Origin: Ascaphus truei
Taxonomy: Eukaryota; Chordata; Amphibia; Anura; Ascaphidae
DNA: 64,000 nt
Reading direction: 5' to 3'
NCBI GenBank assembly: GCA_036426205.1
Contig: WSYH01000041.1
Coordinates: 124,001-188,000, forward strand
Position 1 is the stretch's first letter, and each line of letters begins with the position of its first letter. Below, one piece after another: positions 23,195 to 33,938 of the stretch. The translations under genes and the position numbers were made by a program. The notes under the pieces were generated by a model. It ran no database searches. It saw only the letters and a program-made list of their open reading frames with translations, and was not told where the DNA came from.

Positions 23195-24701
23195 TTAATG
23201 CACAAAGTTCAGGCTTAACATTCTATTCAGGCATCTCAATGCTGCTCTATCCTCCAAACTCCCAGAATTCCATTGGGATCCTTGATTGCTTCCTCTCTGT
23301 TTCTTTTCTCCCTTCTCCTGCTACTGAGTGAGCAGATAGGAACTTGCAACATAAGAACTGAGCCAATAATAGAAACGTGGCTATACTGTAGTCGTGAATT
23401 TACAGTAGTTGCTTTTTAACCCTTTCCGTGCAGGAGGGCTTGGGGCACAAGAGTGGCGCGGTCCCTCTGGCAAGTTGCAATCATTTGAATACTCTTCCGT
23501 GATCATAAGGTCCCGGCATCACCACAGGGACGCAAATGACAGATACAAGCCCTCCTCTACAGGATCCGGCTTAGATTGAGCTCAATCTTAACCTTTACAT
23601 TGTGATGGTTGGCATGCCAGAGGTCCTTATGATGTACAGTACCTCATGCGATAAGTGCTAGTTTTCTAGAGGGAGATCGCATGAATGCGTTCGAAATGGT
23701 AGAGGAGGACTCTTGTCTTTCATTTGCGTCCCTGTGGTGATGCCGGGACCTTATGATCACAGAAGAGCGTTCAAATGATTGCAACTTGCCAGAGGGACCG
23801 CGCGACTCTTGTGCCCCAAACCCTCCTGCACGGAAAGGGTTAAAAAGCAACTACTGTAAATTCACGACTACAGTATAGCCACGTTTCTATTATTAGCTCA
23901 GTTCTTATGTTGCAAGTTCCTATCTGCTCACTCAGTAGCAGGAGAAGGGAGAAAAGAAACAGAGAGGAAGCAATCAAGGATCCCAGTGGAATTCTGGGAG
24001 TTTGGAGGATAGAGCAGCATTGAGATGCCTGAATAGAATGTTAAGCCTGAACTGTTTGCATTAATGCCTGAATTTAAGTGGACTTGTTCTTTCTGCACCT
24101 TTCATTTTAAAAGAATGCTGCAGACACAAAATAAAGCAGTTTACTCATGTAGATAAGAATGAATTGTACCTTTTCTTTCCTACGAAGGCAATACTTTAAT
24201 TTTTACTCCTATGCTCCAGAATAAAAAAGGCTAAACCTAACATTTCAAAATATTTAGAGAAAACAAGTGTGATGTATTATTGTGTTGTGTTTTACAAATG
24301 GAATATATTCAGGGTGTTCTTGTATAAAAGCAAGTTATTTCAAATTACAAATCTCCTTGAGGGAATTATTCGGCTGGCATCAGGAGCTAATAGCACCAAC
24401 ACCGTGAAATTCTTCACACCAATTACAAAATAACAGTAAATCCGCAAAGAAAACATTTAAATACGTACAAAAGACTTTATATAGCAGGTCAAAAATAATT
24501 ACCAGTTGTATGGTACTTATTACATGGCGAGGACTTACAATGTGCTAGTATAGGCCGGGGGGGCTTATATAAGCCCCTAAATTGTTTATCCTAGAAATAG
24601 TCCATTCATGTTATGCAAGTATATATGAACCAGTGAATTACTTAATAATCACAATGCCCTGTTCCATACTGAAGCACACGTTCTATATGTAAATGCACAT
24701 T

Positions 24702-24911
24702 GGGGGCTATGCACTAAGCTCAATGGCTTTGCGTTCTGATATTCAAAAAAAGCATGTCCGTTAAAAAGTGAGGCCAGGGACGCGATGCACTAAGGCCTTG
24801 AGCTCATTTTTTAACGTACCTGCTCAAAACACCCACAGCGTACGTGTTGCTTTTTTCCCCCCTGCTAGCGTTCTTAAACTTCACGTACGCTAGCTGATAG
24901 AAAAAAAACAA
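24702..24911. mobile_element. One end of the GGGGGCTATGCACTAAG element family
   Basis: The sequence is nearly identical to 57564-57773, the left end of the 2.2-kb TIR element there, through CTCAATGGCTTTGCGTTCTG, GCTCATTTTTTAACGTACC and CACGTACGCTAGCTG. It starts exactly at the border of the palindrome. I found no matching right end downstream, so it is a single-ended or deleted copy. Confidence 0.75.
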
Positions 24912-25130
24912 AAGTTCAGCTATACAAGATGTCGCCAGTATGATTTCATGTGCCAGGTATATAGCCAACCATGTTAAACATCCAGTGGCTGACTTGCTTA
25001 GAGATGTTTTGGATGGCTGATAGAACGTGGCGGAGAAGCAGAAAGGTAGAGGGAGTGGGCTGTTTTTATAAGTAAGGTGGGGGTGACGGAGGCCAAGAAC
25101 AGGATGCCGACAGGTTTGGGGGGGGGGGGG

Positions 25131-25719
25131 TGTAAGAGACATGTGCAGAGGCACAACTAGGGAGACATATTTGGAGAAAATAAACCATGATTTTTATTCA
25201 ACATGTAACCAAACCATACATCTTTAAGAAAGCAACCAAATAAAATAACAGCCTTTCCCATTGTAAGGGCTAACTCATTTCCCAATCCCTCTCTGCAGGT
25301 CTGGGAGGATAGGCCTCTTGCCCACCTATGACCCTAAAGTCCAAAGAGGTACCTGTAAGCAGGGGGCACTTTATGTCCGTTTTTGGGTCTGGGTTGGTGT
25401 CCATTGGGGGCCACCCTCTGGCGGATTCCACGGTCCACCGTGTCCTGAAATTGAGGTCTGGTTCCTGGGGATTTTGCTGGCAGCACAGTCCTGTGCTCAA
25501 GACCACTTGTTCGTTGGAATCTCTTCTGGCAACACAGTCCCTCTGTACTCAAGAGATCTCGCTGCAGTTTAAGCATGAGGCTTTCCTACCTGACTGATGA
25601 GCCAGGAGGAGTCTAGTTAATTGTCTCCAGCTGCAATTAAACAGCTCCCTGCTGGACTCAGACAGATACAGGCTTCCTAGTTTGAGCCCTATTTAGACAG
25701 GGGTTAAAGCCCTGTCACA
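25131..25719 (-). mobile_element. Solo LTR, probable GGGG target duplication
   Basis: On the minus strand the segment runs TGTGACAGGGCTTTAACC to GTCTCTTACA. It contains a reverse AATAAA within GATTTTTATTCAAC near 25190. Both flanks are GGGG, but the left flank is a poly-G run, so the duplication is only suggestive. It is 589 bp and is followed directly by a minisatellite. Confidence 0.6.
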
Positions 25720-25723
25720 GGGG

Positions 25724-25985
25724 TGTGTGTAGGGGTAACACAGTTTATGGGGGTGATGTAGGGGTAACACAGGTGATGGGCACATATAGCGGAAACATGG
25801 GTAATGTTGAGATGTAGGGTGCAATGGGGGAGAGGTGTAAGGGGTGATGGGTAGGAGCGGTGTAAGAAGCAAATGGAGAGGTGTAGTGGGCAATAGGGAG
25901 GAGAAGTGTAGGGGGCACAGGGGCAGGAGTGTTGTAGGGAGCACACGAACGATGGGGAGGAGTGGTGTAGGGGGAATATGGGTGA
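25724..25985. repeat. Degenerate G-rich minisatellite
   Basis: Units of about 23-36 bases contain GGTGTAGGGGG, GGGGAGGAG and AACACnG(G/A)TGATGGG words in variable order. Open frames rich in Pro, Leu and Cys on the minus strand are artefacts of the repeat. Confidence 0.7.
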
Positions 25986-26703
25986 TGAATGTTTAATTAA
26001 TAACCTTGAAGGTCTGCAATATCAGCGTATTTTACAAGAAGCAGTTAGGCAATAGATATGAATGTAAAAAACTCCCCCCTTCCCCCTACTCCCCGGCCCC
26101 ATTCAAAGCCAGGCAATTCTAGTATATTTATATAAATGTTTAGCAGGAAATAATACACTGAGAGTTACCCGGGCATGAGTCATGATAACAAATACATAGC
26201 TACAAATACATGGTTATACATTATATTTGAAGACATTGACTGATGAAAAGATAATATGTTACAGGCGTATGGAACAGTTGCAAACAACATTAAAATGTGA
26301 GACAGCTTAAGTTTTGAAAGAACTTAGACTGGTGGCGGCTTTGAGAGTCTCAGGTAGATTGTTCAAGTTGTGAGGTGCACAGTAAGAGAAGGAGAAGCGA
26401 CCAGATTCTTTGTTGAACCTTGGGACTGTGAACAGTCTTTTGGAGTCAGATCGCAGGTGATAAGTGCTGCATGTGGTAGGGGCGAGGAACTTGTTCAGAT
26501 AGGCGGATAGCTTGCCCAGAAAGTATTTGAAGGCAAGACAAGAAACATGAACTTTGCGCATAGACTTATTGTAAGTGATGACAAATTTCTTTAAACATTT
26601 CAGAGTGATATGTGTTGTACTTACATTGGAGGACAAAGCTGCATATTAAGTTGTAGAGGGTGTCTAGTTTGCTAAGCTGATTTTGGGGTGCTATACCATA
26701 TAT

Positions 26704-26989
26704 TAGGGGAGTGCAGTTTTTTCCCCTGAGCCCCCTGCCAGCTTTCCCCCTCTCCTCGCGCCCACCTGCTTACCTTGACTCAGACGTCACGATATCACAT
26801 GACCTTGTGGCATCATTTGCCGCCGCGTTGCCATGGCGATGTCACCAGGACCTGTCTGAATGAAGGTAAGGAGAAGTTAAAAGAGGCCTTGCAGCTGCCC
26901 CAGCATTCATTTAAATGCCTTCGGGAAGCTCTGTAAACTCTGCACCCGCCACAGCAATTCTCACGCCCCCACCACTTTGTGCACCGCTG
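26704..26989. mobile_element. hAT-like MITE nested in LINE copy 2
   Basis: LINE copies 1 and 3 lack this segment. The 8-mer CCATATA(T/C) flanks it (26696-26703, 26990-26997). Termini TAGGGGAGTGCA and, inverted, CAGCGGTGCACA are related and of hAT style. The interior has the self-complementary GTTGCCATGGCGATGTCAC region also found at 30640-30700. Confidence 0.75.
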
Positions 26990-27465
26990 CCATATACTAT
27001 GTCGCCATAGTCTATAATTGGCATTAGCATCTGCTGTGTGATACACTCTCTGATATCTGGCTCAGGGAGAATATCAATGTGCAACCAAAATATTAAATGT
27101 GAGTCAAACCATATGACCAGATATTTAAAACTGGTGACAGGGGCTAGAAGGGTGTTAGAGTTTGTTCTGATCTGTTGTTCCATCATTGGTAGCTTTAGAT
27201 GTTTAGCCTTGGTCTCAAATACCATTGTTACAGTCTTGTCGTGTTTAAAAAAAGTTTATTTTGGGAAATCCAGTTTTCATGTCTCGAAAAATCAGATTGA
27301 AGTAACTGTCCATGTTCAGAGAGGCTAAGGCTGTGTGCATATACAGTATGATTGTGTCATCCGCATACATGTGCATTGAGGCTCGCTTATAAGCTGCCTG
27401 TAAGGAGATCATTAATGAAGAATTAAAAGAGTAGGGGCCCCAGAAAAGAGCCTTGTTGGACATCA

Positions 27466-27520
27466 TGAGAGGTAACTCTCAATGTATTACTTTCTGGTAA
27501 AACATTTTATAAATAAATAA
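27466..27520 (+). mobile_element. 55-bp LINE 3'-end stub inside LINE copy 2
   Basis: The last 55 bases of the same LINE family (GAGAGGTAACTCTCAATG through AAATAAATAA) sit in plus orientation inside the minus-strand copy. ATCA flanks it (27462-27465, 27521-27524), and copy 1 has the uninterrupted sequence near 4885. This is a severely 5'-truncated retrotransposition event. Confidence 0.8.
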
Positions 27521-28552
27521 ATCACAGGTAATATCTAAGGGGCTGGAGTTAGAGCCGGAGATAGACACATGTTGGGATCTACCGATAGGTAGTTGTGAAA
27601 CCAGTTTAAAGCATGTTTCCCTATTCCAGAGCACTGGAGTTTATTTAGCAAGATAAAATGATCAACATTATCAAAAGCCTTTTTTTAAATTTTAGGAATA
27701 TTGCACCTGTATGTTGTCCCAGTTTAATTCCACACGGGATCTCATTGTAAACTTTTAAGAGGATAGTTATCATGGAGTGTTTTGGGGGAAAGCCAGATTG
27801 GAGTTGGCAGAGGAAATTTGTCATGGTATAGTAATCGCTTAATTGGTAGTGAACACATTTTTCCATGCCTTTGGATATTATTGGGAGAAAGGAGATTGGT
27901 CTGTAGTTTGAGACAGTGTTTTTGTTCCCACTTTTTAAGATTGAGACAAGTCTGGCATTTTCCATGTCAGAGGGATATTCGCTGTAGACAAAATAGAGTT
28001 TATTAGGAAAGTGGTATGGCAATGTCTGGGGCACTGAGTTGTAGTAACTTTGATTACAGTAGGTCAGGTCCTCATTGGCTGCACAGTTTTAATTTGAGGA
28101 GTCCTTGTGCAATCTTGGAGATACAGTACAACTTGAAAATTATGGGCAGTGTTGGGAGACGGTGGATCTAAAGGGGTTCTCCCAGATAGAGCTTCATGTT
28201 TATAGTTCGGGTTGCACTTTGATAATAGAGAAGTAGCACACCCCACAAAGTATTCATTGCATGTATTGGCAAAATCAGTGAGATTTGTCAGAGTAAAATC
28301 ATCCTTTTTGACTTTAGATTGTTATTGATGGCTAGAAGGCTGGAATATATTGTTGATGACCTTCCAGAAGTTTGCTGAATTGTATTTATTCTGTTAAAGA
28401 TTGTCAGAGTAATATTGGACATTTGTGTGTCTTGTTTGACTTGTTCATGTATTCCTCAGGCATTTGTAGTTATTAAGATCCTTTGTTGTGCCAATTACTT
28501 TGTAACTTTTCCAGAAGTCATCCCTAAAATGGTAAAATGCAATAAGGTCGGA

Positions 28553-29306
28553 TGTAGCCCACGGAAGGTGAGCCCCCCGTACGCTTCGCGGGTTGCAGTA
28601 TTGGATCCGTGGATCCCATCATCCGTAAGACCGAGTCAGCGCGTCCGGGTGGGGATACACCCAGTAGGTACCTTCTCCAAAAGTGCACCAACACACACAG
28701 TATAGTGGCAGCGCTGACCACATAGGGGGTGAGGCTATAACCTTGGGGACACTTAGGTGGTAGAGTGCCCGAGGGCCTCATAAGTTACTGTGGTGACTGT
28801 GTACAGAGTGTATGGCAAGTGGGTAGCTGTAACCAGTAATCATAATATATTGCTATCAGTAAACTGTTCATTTATGTTACTCAGTCACAGCACAGAGTCT
28901 TTTGTCTCAGATTATAGGCAAGAAGCAGAGTTCATTTGAATGGGGTTTATTTTCAAGGTCAAATCATAATATAACACAAACAAACTACCTAACTCCACCA
29001 TGGGGTTCTGACTAATACTGCTTAGTACCTAGCTAACAGTGGGAGAATTAACTTCCTTGCCCACTTTGGACCCTGTTCCTGTGGACAGACCACAGTTCCC
29101 CCTGCAGTCTTTCAGTGGGCTGTCTGTGTGTATGCTCCCAGATCAGCATAACAGCAGCAGCACAGGAAGCTGTCTGTGCTGTCTTTTAAAGTGCAGCCCA
29201 TTAATTAGTGCTCAGGTGAGAGGGAAGGGTAAACACCCAGGAATGTGCTGTGTCCTTTGTACCTCCCCTCAAACACCTTCTGCCTGAGCACATCACAATA
29301 TTTACA
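28553..29306 (-). mobile_element. LTR-like segment, minus orientation
   Basis: TGTAGCCCACGG at 28553 and ATATTTACA ending at 29306 give inverted TG/CA limits. A reverse AATAAA-like signal lies in GGGGTTTATTTTCAAGG near 28941. The low end resembles that of the LTR at 36136 (TGTAGCCCATG). No target duplication could be identified, because another LTR begins directly at 29307. Confidence 0.55.
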
Positions 29307-30437
29307 TGTCGCCCCCTTTCCCCGTGTCTAAGGGAAACTACGTGTGGTGTGATACTCAAGTAGCTTACATGAGACCTGATCCTCAGCCACTGGGTGTCTG
29401 GGGTGATTGCGTTCTATCTGGTGCCAGCATCTCCACCTGTGAGGGATACTAGCGCAGCTGGATAACCCTTTCACAGGACCCAATACAATCAGTACTAAGT
29501 ACAGTAATAATAACAGTACAGGCCCCACATTGCAATATCCCCACACAATGGATAAACACACCCCAGTGAGATCCCCCAAAGTACTGAGGTGCCCTGGGCA
29601 TGTAACCACCCGGTATCCAGAGTCAAGCACACCCAAGGTGTGTGGAGTAGCGCTACCCACAGTGTGTGTGTGGCCGTTGGTGCACTTGCAGATACCTCAC
29701 TGGGCACTCCTGTACCCAGGAACCACTGAACAACACAAAGGATCCGTCTGATCCACCAACGTATGTTGGTCCGGTCCGTACTCGAAAGCGTCCGCCTCTG
29801 CGTGGGGTGAACTCCCGCTGGAGGATCTCACCCTAAATAGTCTCTTAGTAGCTGATGGTCTGGTCCCAGACCACAGGCCGCAAGTCACCGCACGCACTTC
29901 TCACTGCTGCTGTGCCTGTCGATATCAGGGCTAAGGTGAGTGTCCCTATCCGGGGGCTTCCCTACAGCACCACGAGCTGGTAGGGACTCCGGGCCTATCT
30001 GTGGCCAATGGGGAAAGCCTAGGCCTACTCCTGGGAAGCACTGCTCCATGGACATTACCTCTCTAGTTGCCTCCTGGTCTCTGACTGGTGTGGTCCCTCT
30101 AAAGCGAGCCCATTGTATCTTTCTCTGCCTTTGAGGATCCTGCAGCACTATTGGCTGTAGCTGCCCCACCTGACTAACAGCCCCTCAGGCTGCTGGGACT
30201 TGTAGTCCCATAGAACGTGGTGCAGAGCCACTGTAATGGCTGCGATACTTTGGGACCCTCTGCACATGCGCAAGACTTCTATTGTGCATGTGCCAAAAAC
30301 AAGATGGCCACCACCTGCACTCCAACGGCACCATACAGCTCCGCAGCGCACCAGAGGCAAGAAGGAGCCCCGATCACTGCCGCAGCAGTTCCGCCCCCTT
30401 CCCCACCCGGCACGGAGGTAAGGGGGCTCGGCTACGA
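29307..30437 (-). mobile_element. LTR of the gypsy family at 32605-33673, inverted
   Basis: TGTCGCCCCCTTTCCCC at 29307 is the inverse of the LTR end at 33655-33673 (GGGGAAAGGGGGCTACA). Further blocks align in order: GCCACTGGGTGTCTGGGGTG, the region around GTAGCGCTACCC, GAAAGCGTCCGCCTCTGCG, and ACATGCGCAAGACTTC. The high end is GGCTACG, probably mutated from GGCTACA. U3 carries CTGGGACTTGTAGT (30193-30206). Frames of 200 or more codons through it on both strands are not genes. Confidence 0.8.
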
Positions 30438-30448
30438 ACACATATATA

Positions 30449-30890
30449 CAGGGCTTGACAAATGCACTTGCCCACTAGCCACGAGTGTGTGCATTTTGGC
30501 CACTGTCGAGTGCTCACCTGTGGTGGGGTCTGGTGGGGTGCAACAAGCTCTGTCTTCTCCCCTGCAAATTGTACTCTTTCCCCCTGCAGGTCCTGAACAA
30601 ATGGCCGCACGGCATCAAATGATGCCGCATTGCCATGGCAACGTGACATCACATTGCGTGACACGTGATGTCGCGGCCACCCATTGCCATCGTCGTGCGA
30701 CAATTTTTTCAGGACCTGCAGGGGAAAGAGTACAATTTGCAGGGGAAAAGATGGAGGTCGCTGGTCCATTCCGCTGGACCCCACTGCAGGTAAGAGGCGT
30801 GGGGGGGGGGGGGGGGGGGGGGTTTTTTAGGGGTGGCGAGGTACTTTTGGGTGGGGGCGAGTGGGTTCTTCCCTAGTTTGTCGAGTCCTG
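30449..30890. mobile_element. TIR element (CAGGGCTTGACAAA termini) with internal foldback
   Basis: CAGGGCTTGACAAA at 30449 is inverted as TTTGTCGAGTCCTG ending 30890, between TATATA-type flanks. Such CAGGGCT(C/T)GACAAA ends are known from hAT-related vertebrate elements, but the target duplication is blurred by the microsatellite. The centre is a palindrome (30517-30793): CCCCTGCAAATTGTACTC at 30558 against GAGTACAATTTGCAGGGG at 30728. Confidence 0.75.
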
Positions 30891-30891
30891 T

Positions 30892-30938
30892 ATATGTGTA
30901 TATGTGTGTGTGTGTGTGTATATATGTATATATATGTG
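30892..30938. repeat. (TATATG)/(TG) microsatellite
   Basis: A run of TATATGTG, TGTGTG and TATATG words flanks the right end of the TIR element. Confidence 0.9.
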
Positions 30939-31456
30939 ATGGGAGTCAGGGCCTAAGGGGGATCTCTGGCCTAGTGCAGGGGCTACTGGCTCCCTGCACA
31001 TGCACACTCTACCCTTACTCTGTCCCAGCTCCGACTGACTAGCGTTGTCTGAGTCTCATATCTATATCTTGTCAGCAGGGAAATCCTAAAGCCCTATTGG
31101 CTATCTGGCTGCATGTGATCGCCCCCGAGGCTCATGGGATATGTAGTCCCTGCTCGGAGCCTCTTCCTATAGGCTGCCGCATCTTCCTATCTCCAGCAAA
31201 TGCTCGACTTCCTGCGCATGCGCAACTCTCGCGCCAATGTGGCCGCTGGACGGTCTATACCCATCTGCGCATGCGCAGACAACCAAAATAGCGCTCCTCG
31301 GATGTGCCGCGGAGCCTCCGGAGACCCGGAGCGCTCCCTGCAGCTGGTCCCCACGTTCCTGATGAGCCGGCGGGTCTGCCTCTGACTCCGGCGGCACCCG
31401 CGCAAATACTTGCCAAGCGGAGGTAACGAGGGGGGCCCAGGGGGAACCCTGCTACA
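30939..31456 (-). mobile_element. Truncated LTR (U3 part), minus orientation
   Basis: The high end CCCTGCTACA at 31456 is an inverted LTR start. The body has CATGGGATATGTAGTCCCTG (31133-31152), CTGCGCATGCGCAGAC and CGCGGAGCCTCC, matching U3 of the LTRs at 29307-30437 and 61610-62761. The 3' portion, with polyadenylation signal and the GGAGGCGCTGCAC block, is missing. Confidence 0.65.
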
Positions 31457-31909
31457 AATAAATAAAATTTGACCTGACCTCACTATCAGTTATGGGTATT
31501 GAAGCCATCCCACCCACTTTGGTGAGTGGGGATAGGCATAAGAAATTAAATTTGAGAGAGACCTATTGAATTTATGTATTAAATACTTTAAATCCATTGG
31601 GTCTAAAATGATTGTATAGACATTAGCATCGTTGTTTAAAGTGTATCTCCTCATCCTATCTAATAATGTGGTATAGAGGTCTGGTTTGAATATGTTTGTC
31701 ATGTTCCCACTGTTTCCTGTTCTGGAGAGGTTCCTTGGCTGGAGTTATACTTATCAACATAGCACACTTTTTAGTATATTACAATGTAATATCTAGGCAC
31801 TAAATAATTACATTTGTCATTTAATATCACTGCACATACCATGTTATATTTTCAATCACCTTATTCAGGGCAATTTATTTGCACATTAGCACCAATATAT
31901 TCACAAAAT

Positions 31910-31968
<59 letters not shown>

Positions 31969-32604
31969 ACAACGATAATTATTAGTTTAGTATTAATAAT
32001 TTGGATAAAATCAATATGGATGAAAATGATTATCCATATATATATATATATATATTTAAATTTATAAATAAAATACATATTAGTAAATTCACATGAATGC
32101 TGTACAATGCAGGACTGTCAGATTTTGGAATACATGTTCATTTGACGGGTGCTGGCCCTGGTCTGTTCTCTTGGTGAAAAATAAATATTTCATATTTAAA
32201 ATTAAAGATTCTCTCAAAACATTAAAAATTCAATATTTCAAATCAAAAACTAAAAATAAACAGATGATAAAGAAATGAAAAAACTTTAAAATTAAGAAGT
32301 AAACATTGTAAATATACTGTAATAAAATAAAAATCCATATAACAACTATGGTTTAGTATATCTGTATCTTTCTATTTCTGTTCCATTTTCATGTAAATAT
32401 TGTTAATGACTCAAAGGCTGCAATTTGTTCAATAAGTATTGATAACGGTCTAAAAGTTGGAATTGGTTCACTTACTATTTAATATAATGTATCTCCATAT
32501 ATGTCTTCAACATAATAGTAGATTGACAATTTAAAGTAAATCTGGTTAATCCCTTGGGACAGTTTTTCATTCAAGTATCAACTACAACTTTGTTACATAT
32601 TATA
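31457..32604. other. AT-rich sequence with long (AT)n
   Basis: The stretch includes an uninterrupted alternating AT run at about 31912-31964 and a shorter one near 32033-32055. The rest is AT-rich, with no ORF, RNA gene or recognisable element. Confidence 0.7.
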
Positions 32605-33673
32605 TGCAGCCATGTCCCTCTCTTACCTCCGGGCTGCGGGAAGGGGACGGCTATTGTGACACCTTGTGGGGATGCAGGCGGAGCAGTTGCGGCTGCGGTC
32701 GGGACTCCCTCTGGTCCCCGGTGTGCTGGGCTGTTGCGGATCGCCAGGAGCTCCGGGACGGATGCCGATGTTGGTGCCGCCATGGTAGATTTGCCTCAAA
32801 TGAACAGAAGCCCTTGTACATGCTCAGAGACAGTCGGAGGTGCGGCCATCTTCTGTACTTGCGTCGCAGGGGACTACAAGCCCCATAGTGTTTAGAGGCA
32901 GTGAGGTCACGTGGCGAGGCTTAACCGATAGGATTAGAGGAGATTTGCTACATTTGGCACACTCAGAGCGTGTGGCAGGAGTCAGAGCCAGGACAGAGAA
33001 GGGGAAGGTAGGGTCTGAGTTTTAGTGGCACTCAGACTAGGCCAGAGAACCCCCTTAGGTCCCAGATAGGTCCCACTCAAGTGAGCTTGTGGTTGTTTCA
33101 GGGAAAGCCCTCAATAGGGACGCTTCCCCATTTACTGAGTAGTGTCAGGGACAAAGAGACCATCCAACGCAGAGGCGGACGCCATCGCAGATGGTGAGGT
33201 AGCTGGATCAGCAGATGCCCATCGCTAAGTCAGCCGCACTGAGTACTGGAGTACTTGGCAGGTACCCCACAAAGTGCACCAGCAACTCACGGGGTAGCGC
33301 TACTCCCTACACTCTTGGGTGGTCCCGGACATTGGGGAAAAGGACATCAGGGAATTGGTGCCTAGCACTTAATATACTTTGGGGACACTCATTGGTGGTA
33401 CAGAGTTGGGGTTGTTATACTGTGTGGTACAGGGTATTGTTTATGGTTCCTATTAAAGGTTGTTATTATATATACAGATGTATGTATGTATTACTGGTAT
33501 TGTTCCTGGGAGGGGCTTATCCTGCTGCGTCAGGATCCCTTTCAGGTGGAGGCGCTGCACCGAGGTGGACATCTTATCACCCCAGGCTCCCAGTGGCAGA
33601 GGGTATGGCCTTCTGTGAGCCAACAGGAAACAAAAGTACCGCAGACTCTTTATTAAGGGGAAAGGGGGCTACA
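32605..33673 (+). mobile_element. 5' LTR of a Ty3/gypsy element
   Basis: The LTR runs from TGCAGCCATGTCCCTC to GGGGCTACA and is followed directly by internal sequence. Its U3 has ACTACAAGCCCCATA (32873-32887). R/U5 contains GGAGGCGCTGCAC (33548-33560) and CTTTATTAAGGGG. The PBS position just after the LTR starts TTTGGAGGCGCTGCTGAG. Length (1069 bp) and sequence match the inverted copy at 29307-30437. Confidence 0.82.
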
Positions 33674-33938
33674 TTTGGAGGCGCTGCTGAGATCTCAGAC
33701 CAGGGGTGCCCTACTCTGCAGTCCAAATTAAGTAAATCTAATTCTTCACCATGCTGGTGCCCTCAAGACAGGAGGTCCATGCCTGGGCCTTCAAGGTCAA
33801 AGAACCCCCCAGCCACGTGGTTTCAGTGGGGAATGTCCCTGCACTCATGTACAAAACAGAGATCCGGGACCACTTAAAATGACTCCTCGGTCTAAGCAAA
33901 GCATGGAATAGAGGGCACAAATTTGATACCCCATATCA

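Larger units (their letters stand above)
21692..24701. repeat. Large palindrome, ~1-kb arms, 138-bp spacer
   Basis: The left arm 21692-23560 and right arm 23699-24701 are reverse complements over their whole length, with scattered substitutions and small indels. Removing two insertions from the left arm (21806-22174 and 22695-23194, with their target duplications) leaves about 988 bases, close to the 1003-base right arm. Matching landmarks include GGAGCATAGGAGTAAAAAT against ATTTTTACTCCTATGCTCC, and GTCCCGGCATCACCACAGGG against its inverse. The spacer 23561-23698 contains the perfect AGATTGAGCTCAATCT. The right arm ends exactly where the element at 24702 begins. Arms carry no ORF. Confidence 0.92.
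26122..28552 (-). mobile_element. LINE, copy 2, longer 5' extent, three nested or abutting insertions
   Basis: Same family as 3744-5305 and in the same orientation, but reaching further 5' (to about 28525-28552). It includes a pre-RT region in which CATSLLSKCNPNYKHEAL and FWKVINNIFQPSS can be read, followed by NYRPISFLPIISK and the YADD box at 27356-27367. Frameshifts and stops are frequent. A hAT-type MITE (26704-26989) and a 55-bp LINE stub (27466-27520) are inserted in it, and an LTR abuts its 5' side. Confidence 0.88.

Noticed and set aside
24804..25154. 116-codon minus-strand frame crossing the 24702 element
   Set aside because: It starts in unassigned DNA and runs into the TIR element end, with no domain and with homopolymer-derived residues.
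29307..29323. Purine-rich tract next to an LTR, first read as a polypurine tract
   Set aside because: Comparison with 33655-33673 shows it is the end of the LTR itself.
30217..30876. 219-codon plus-strand frame
   Set aside because: It runs across an inverted LTR, the border with a TIR element and that element's foldback; it spans three repeats and has no domain.
33215..33877. 220-codon plus-strand frame
   Set aside because: It starts inside the LTR and crosses the LTR end and primer-binding position, so it cannot be the gag start as such.
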